DNA of 5,896 nucleotides, taken from an uncultured Acidobacteriota bacterium. Its GTDB lineage: Bacteria > Acidobacteriota > Terriglobia > Terriglobales > Acidobacteriaceae. Below the pieces are notes generated by a model. The model made no database searches. It had not been told where the DNA came from and saw nothing but the letters and a program-made list of their open reading frames with translations. The translations under genes and the position numbers were made by a program. This document shows positions 5,091 through 5,896 of this stretch, in pieces (the first letter of the stretch is position 1; the number at the start of each line of letters is the position of its first letter). The DNA lies in NCBI GenBank assembly GCA_903832475.1, contig CAILBQ010000767.1, positions 1 through 5,896 of the forward strand, written 5' to 3'.

Positions 5091-5834
5091 ATGCTCACTA
5101 CGTTCCTTCAATCCGGTTTACAGGCTGCAAAATCCGTCGCAGTCGTCGTCCAGCGCCACGCCGGCAACCTCAAGTCGCCCTCTCACAATCACCTGCTGCG
5201 CTGGCTCATGAGCCTCGGCGGTCTCGGCCTTTTCGCCCTGGCGCTCGTCGACTCTTCGGTCATCCCCATCCCCCTGCCCGGCAGCACCGACCTGCTGCTC
5301 ATCTGGCTCACCTCCGAGCGCAGCGCCACAGTCACCACCGCTGTCTGGCTGGCCCTCTGCGCCTTCACCGGATCGATGATCGGCGGCTACCTCGCCTGGG
5401 CGGCCGGCCGCAAAGGCGGAGAAGCCGCCCTGGCCCGCTACATCCCCAGGCGCTATCTCAAGCGCATCACCGGCTGGATGAACAGCAACGGCTCCTGGAC
5501 CCTGGGCATTGTCACCCTCCTGCCCCCACCCGTCCCGCTCATGCCTTTTGTGGTGGCCGGCGGCGCCCTCGGCGTCTCCCGCGGCCGCTTCCTCACCTTC
5601 TACTCCATCGCCCGCGTGCTCCGCTACGGCTTCCTCGCCTGGTTCGGAGTCACCTACGGCCGCCGCGTCGTCCGCAAGTGGCTCGAATCCCTCGGCGCCT
5701 GGTCCACCGTCATCATCTGGTCCTACGTCGGTCTCATGGCCCTCGGCGCCGTCTACGGCATCTACAAATGGCGCAAAGCCCAGCACGATCCCGCCCTCCA
5801 GGCCCAGACCACCCCCGCCAAAGACGTGGCCTGA
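5091..5834 (+). CDS. DedA/VTT-domain (SNARE-associated family) membrane protein
   Basis: This is an integral inner-membrane protein of 247 residues. The VTT domain is recognisable by a short N-terminal amphipathic stretch, then hydrophobic segments at about 40-57, 64-74, 84-106, 138-159, 168-187 and 204-224. It also has the glycine-rich GSMIGGYLAWAAGRKGGE (about 94-111) and LLPPPVPLMPFVVAGGALG (143-161), followed by an arginine-containing helix (SIARVLRYG, 172-180). These match the family's G..GY..GR..G and re-entrant proline/glycine motifs. Family members include lipid scramblases and undecaprenyl-phosphate flippases, but the substrate here cannot be read from sequence. The ATG at 5091 is preferred because GAGGA lies 11 nt before it. 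An upstream in-frame ATG at 5073 adds six residues but has no ribosome binding site. The tail after about 228 is polar and probably cytoplasmic. The gene is divergent from mlaE. Confidence 0.85.
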   Translation: MLTTFLQSGLQAAKSVAVVVQRHAGNLKSPSHNHLLRWLMSLGGLGLFALALVDSSVIPIPLPGSTDLLLIWLTSERSATVTTAVWLALCAFTGSMIGGYLAWAAGRKGGEAALARYIPRRYLKRITGWMNSNGSWTLGIVTLLPPPVPLMPFVVAGGALGVSRGRFLTFYSIARVLRYGFLAWFGVTYGRRVVRKWLESLGAWSTVIIWSYVGLMALGAVYGIYKWRKAQHDPALQAQTTPAKDVA

Positions 5835-5896
5835 CCGCGCGGCCCTACGTGGACACGACTGCGCGGCCGCCGGCCCGCTCCACCGCAGCTTTGCGA
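5835..5896. other. Short GC-rich noncoding tail at window end
   Basis: No coding frame is supported in these 62 bases. An 8-bp direct repeat, gcgcggcc, occurs at 5837-5844 and 5861-5868. The second copy is part of a gcggccgc palindrome (5863-5870). No T-run follows, so I do not call a terminator. Confidence 0.4.

Noticed and set aside
5118..5786. Minus-strand 222-codon Gly/Ala/Glu-rich frame
   Set aside because: It is exactly antisense to the VTT gene with low-complexity composition and no recognisable domain.

Overview
The window looks like chromosomal DNA from an acidobacterium, most likely the Terriglobia/Acidobacteriaceae group. This is an inference from three things. The genes are GC-rich with mostly C-ending codons. 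The protein families fit. The spaces between genes are filled with short palindromic modules of the kind I associate with that group. No rRNA or other phylogenetic marker is present, so the placement is moderate confidence.

Layout, left to right. (1) Positions 1-878, plus strand: the C-terminal 291 residues of a probable beta-propeller (WD40/YVTN-like) protein whose start lies outside the window. (2) 878-1208: a repeat-rich convergent intergenic region with a 26-bp tandem repeat (four copies), a lone repeat head module and a 16-bp tandem repeat (three copies). (3) 1207-2385, minus: an acyl-CoA dehydrogenase that matches decarboxylating glutaryl-CoA dehydrogenase at every key residue I could place. 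(4) 2386-3032: a 647-bp intergenic region with a two-hairpin element, further head modules and a tandem array of four 65-bp units. (5) 3033-3869, minus: an MlaF-type ABC ATPase with serine in place of the Walker B catalytic glutamate. (6) 3870-4130: a 261-bp gap holding the second copy of the two-hairpin element. (7) 4131-4913, minus: an MlaE-type permease. (8) 4914-5090: a divergent upstream region. (9) 5091-5834, plus: a DedA/VTT-domain membrane protein. (10) 5835-5896: a short noncoding tail.

How the genes may work together. The permease and ATPase should form the membrane core of an Mla-type transporter that moves phospholipids between the inner and outer membranes. Its usual MCE-domain partner (MlaD) is not in the window. 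The divergent VTT-domain protein belongs to a superfamily with lipid scramblase or flippase members, so this half of the window may be concerned with envelope lipids, though only position supports that link. The glutaryl-CoA dehydrogenase is a separate catabolic gene (lysine/tryptophan/glutarate route).

No phage, plasmid, insertion sequence, CRISPR array or RNA gene was recognised. The most notable signals are the Walker B substitution, a compensatory base-pair change between the two copies of the two-hairpin element, and one modular repeat family lying in the same orientation on both sides of the dehydrogenase gene.
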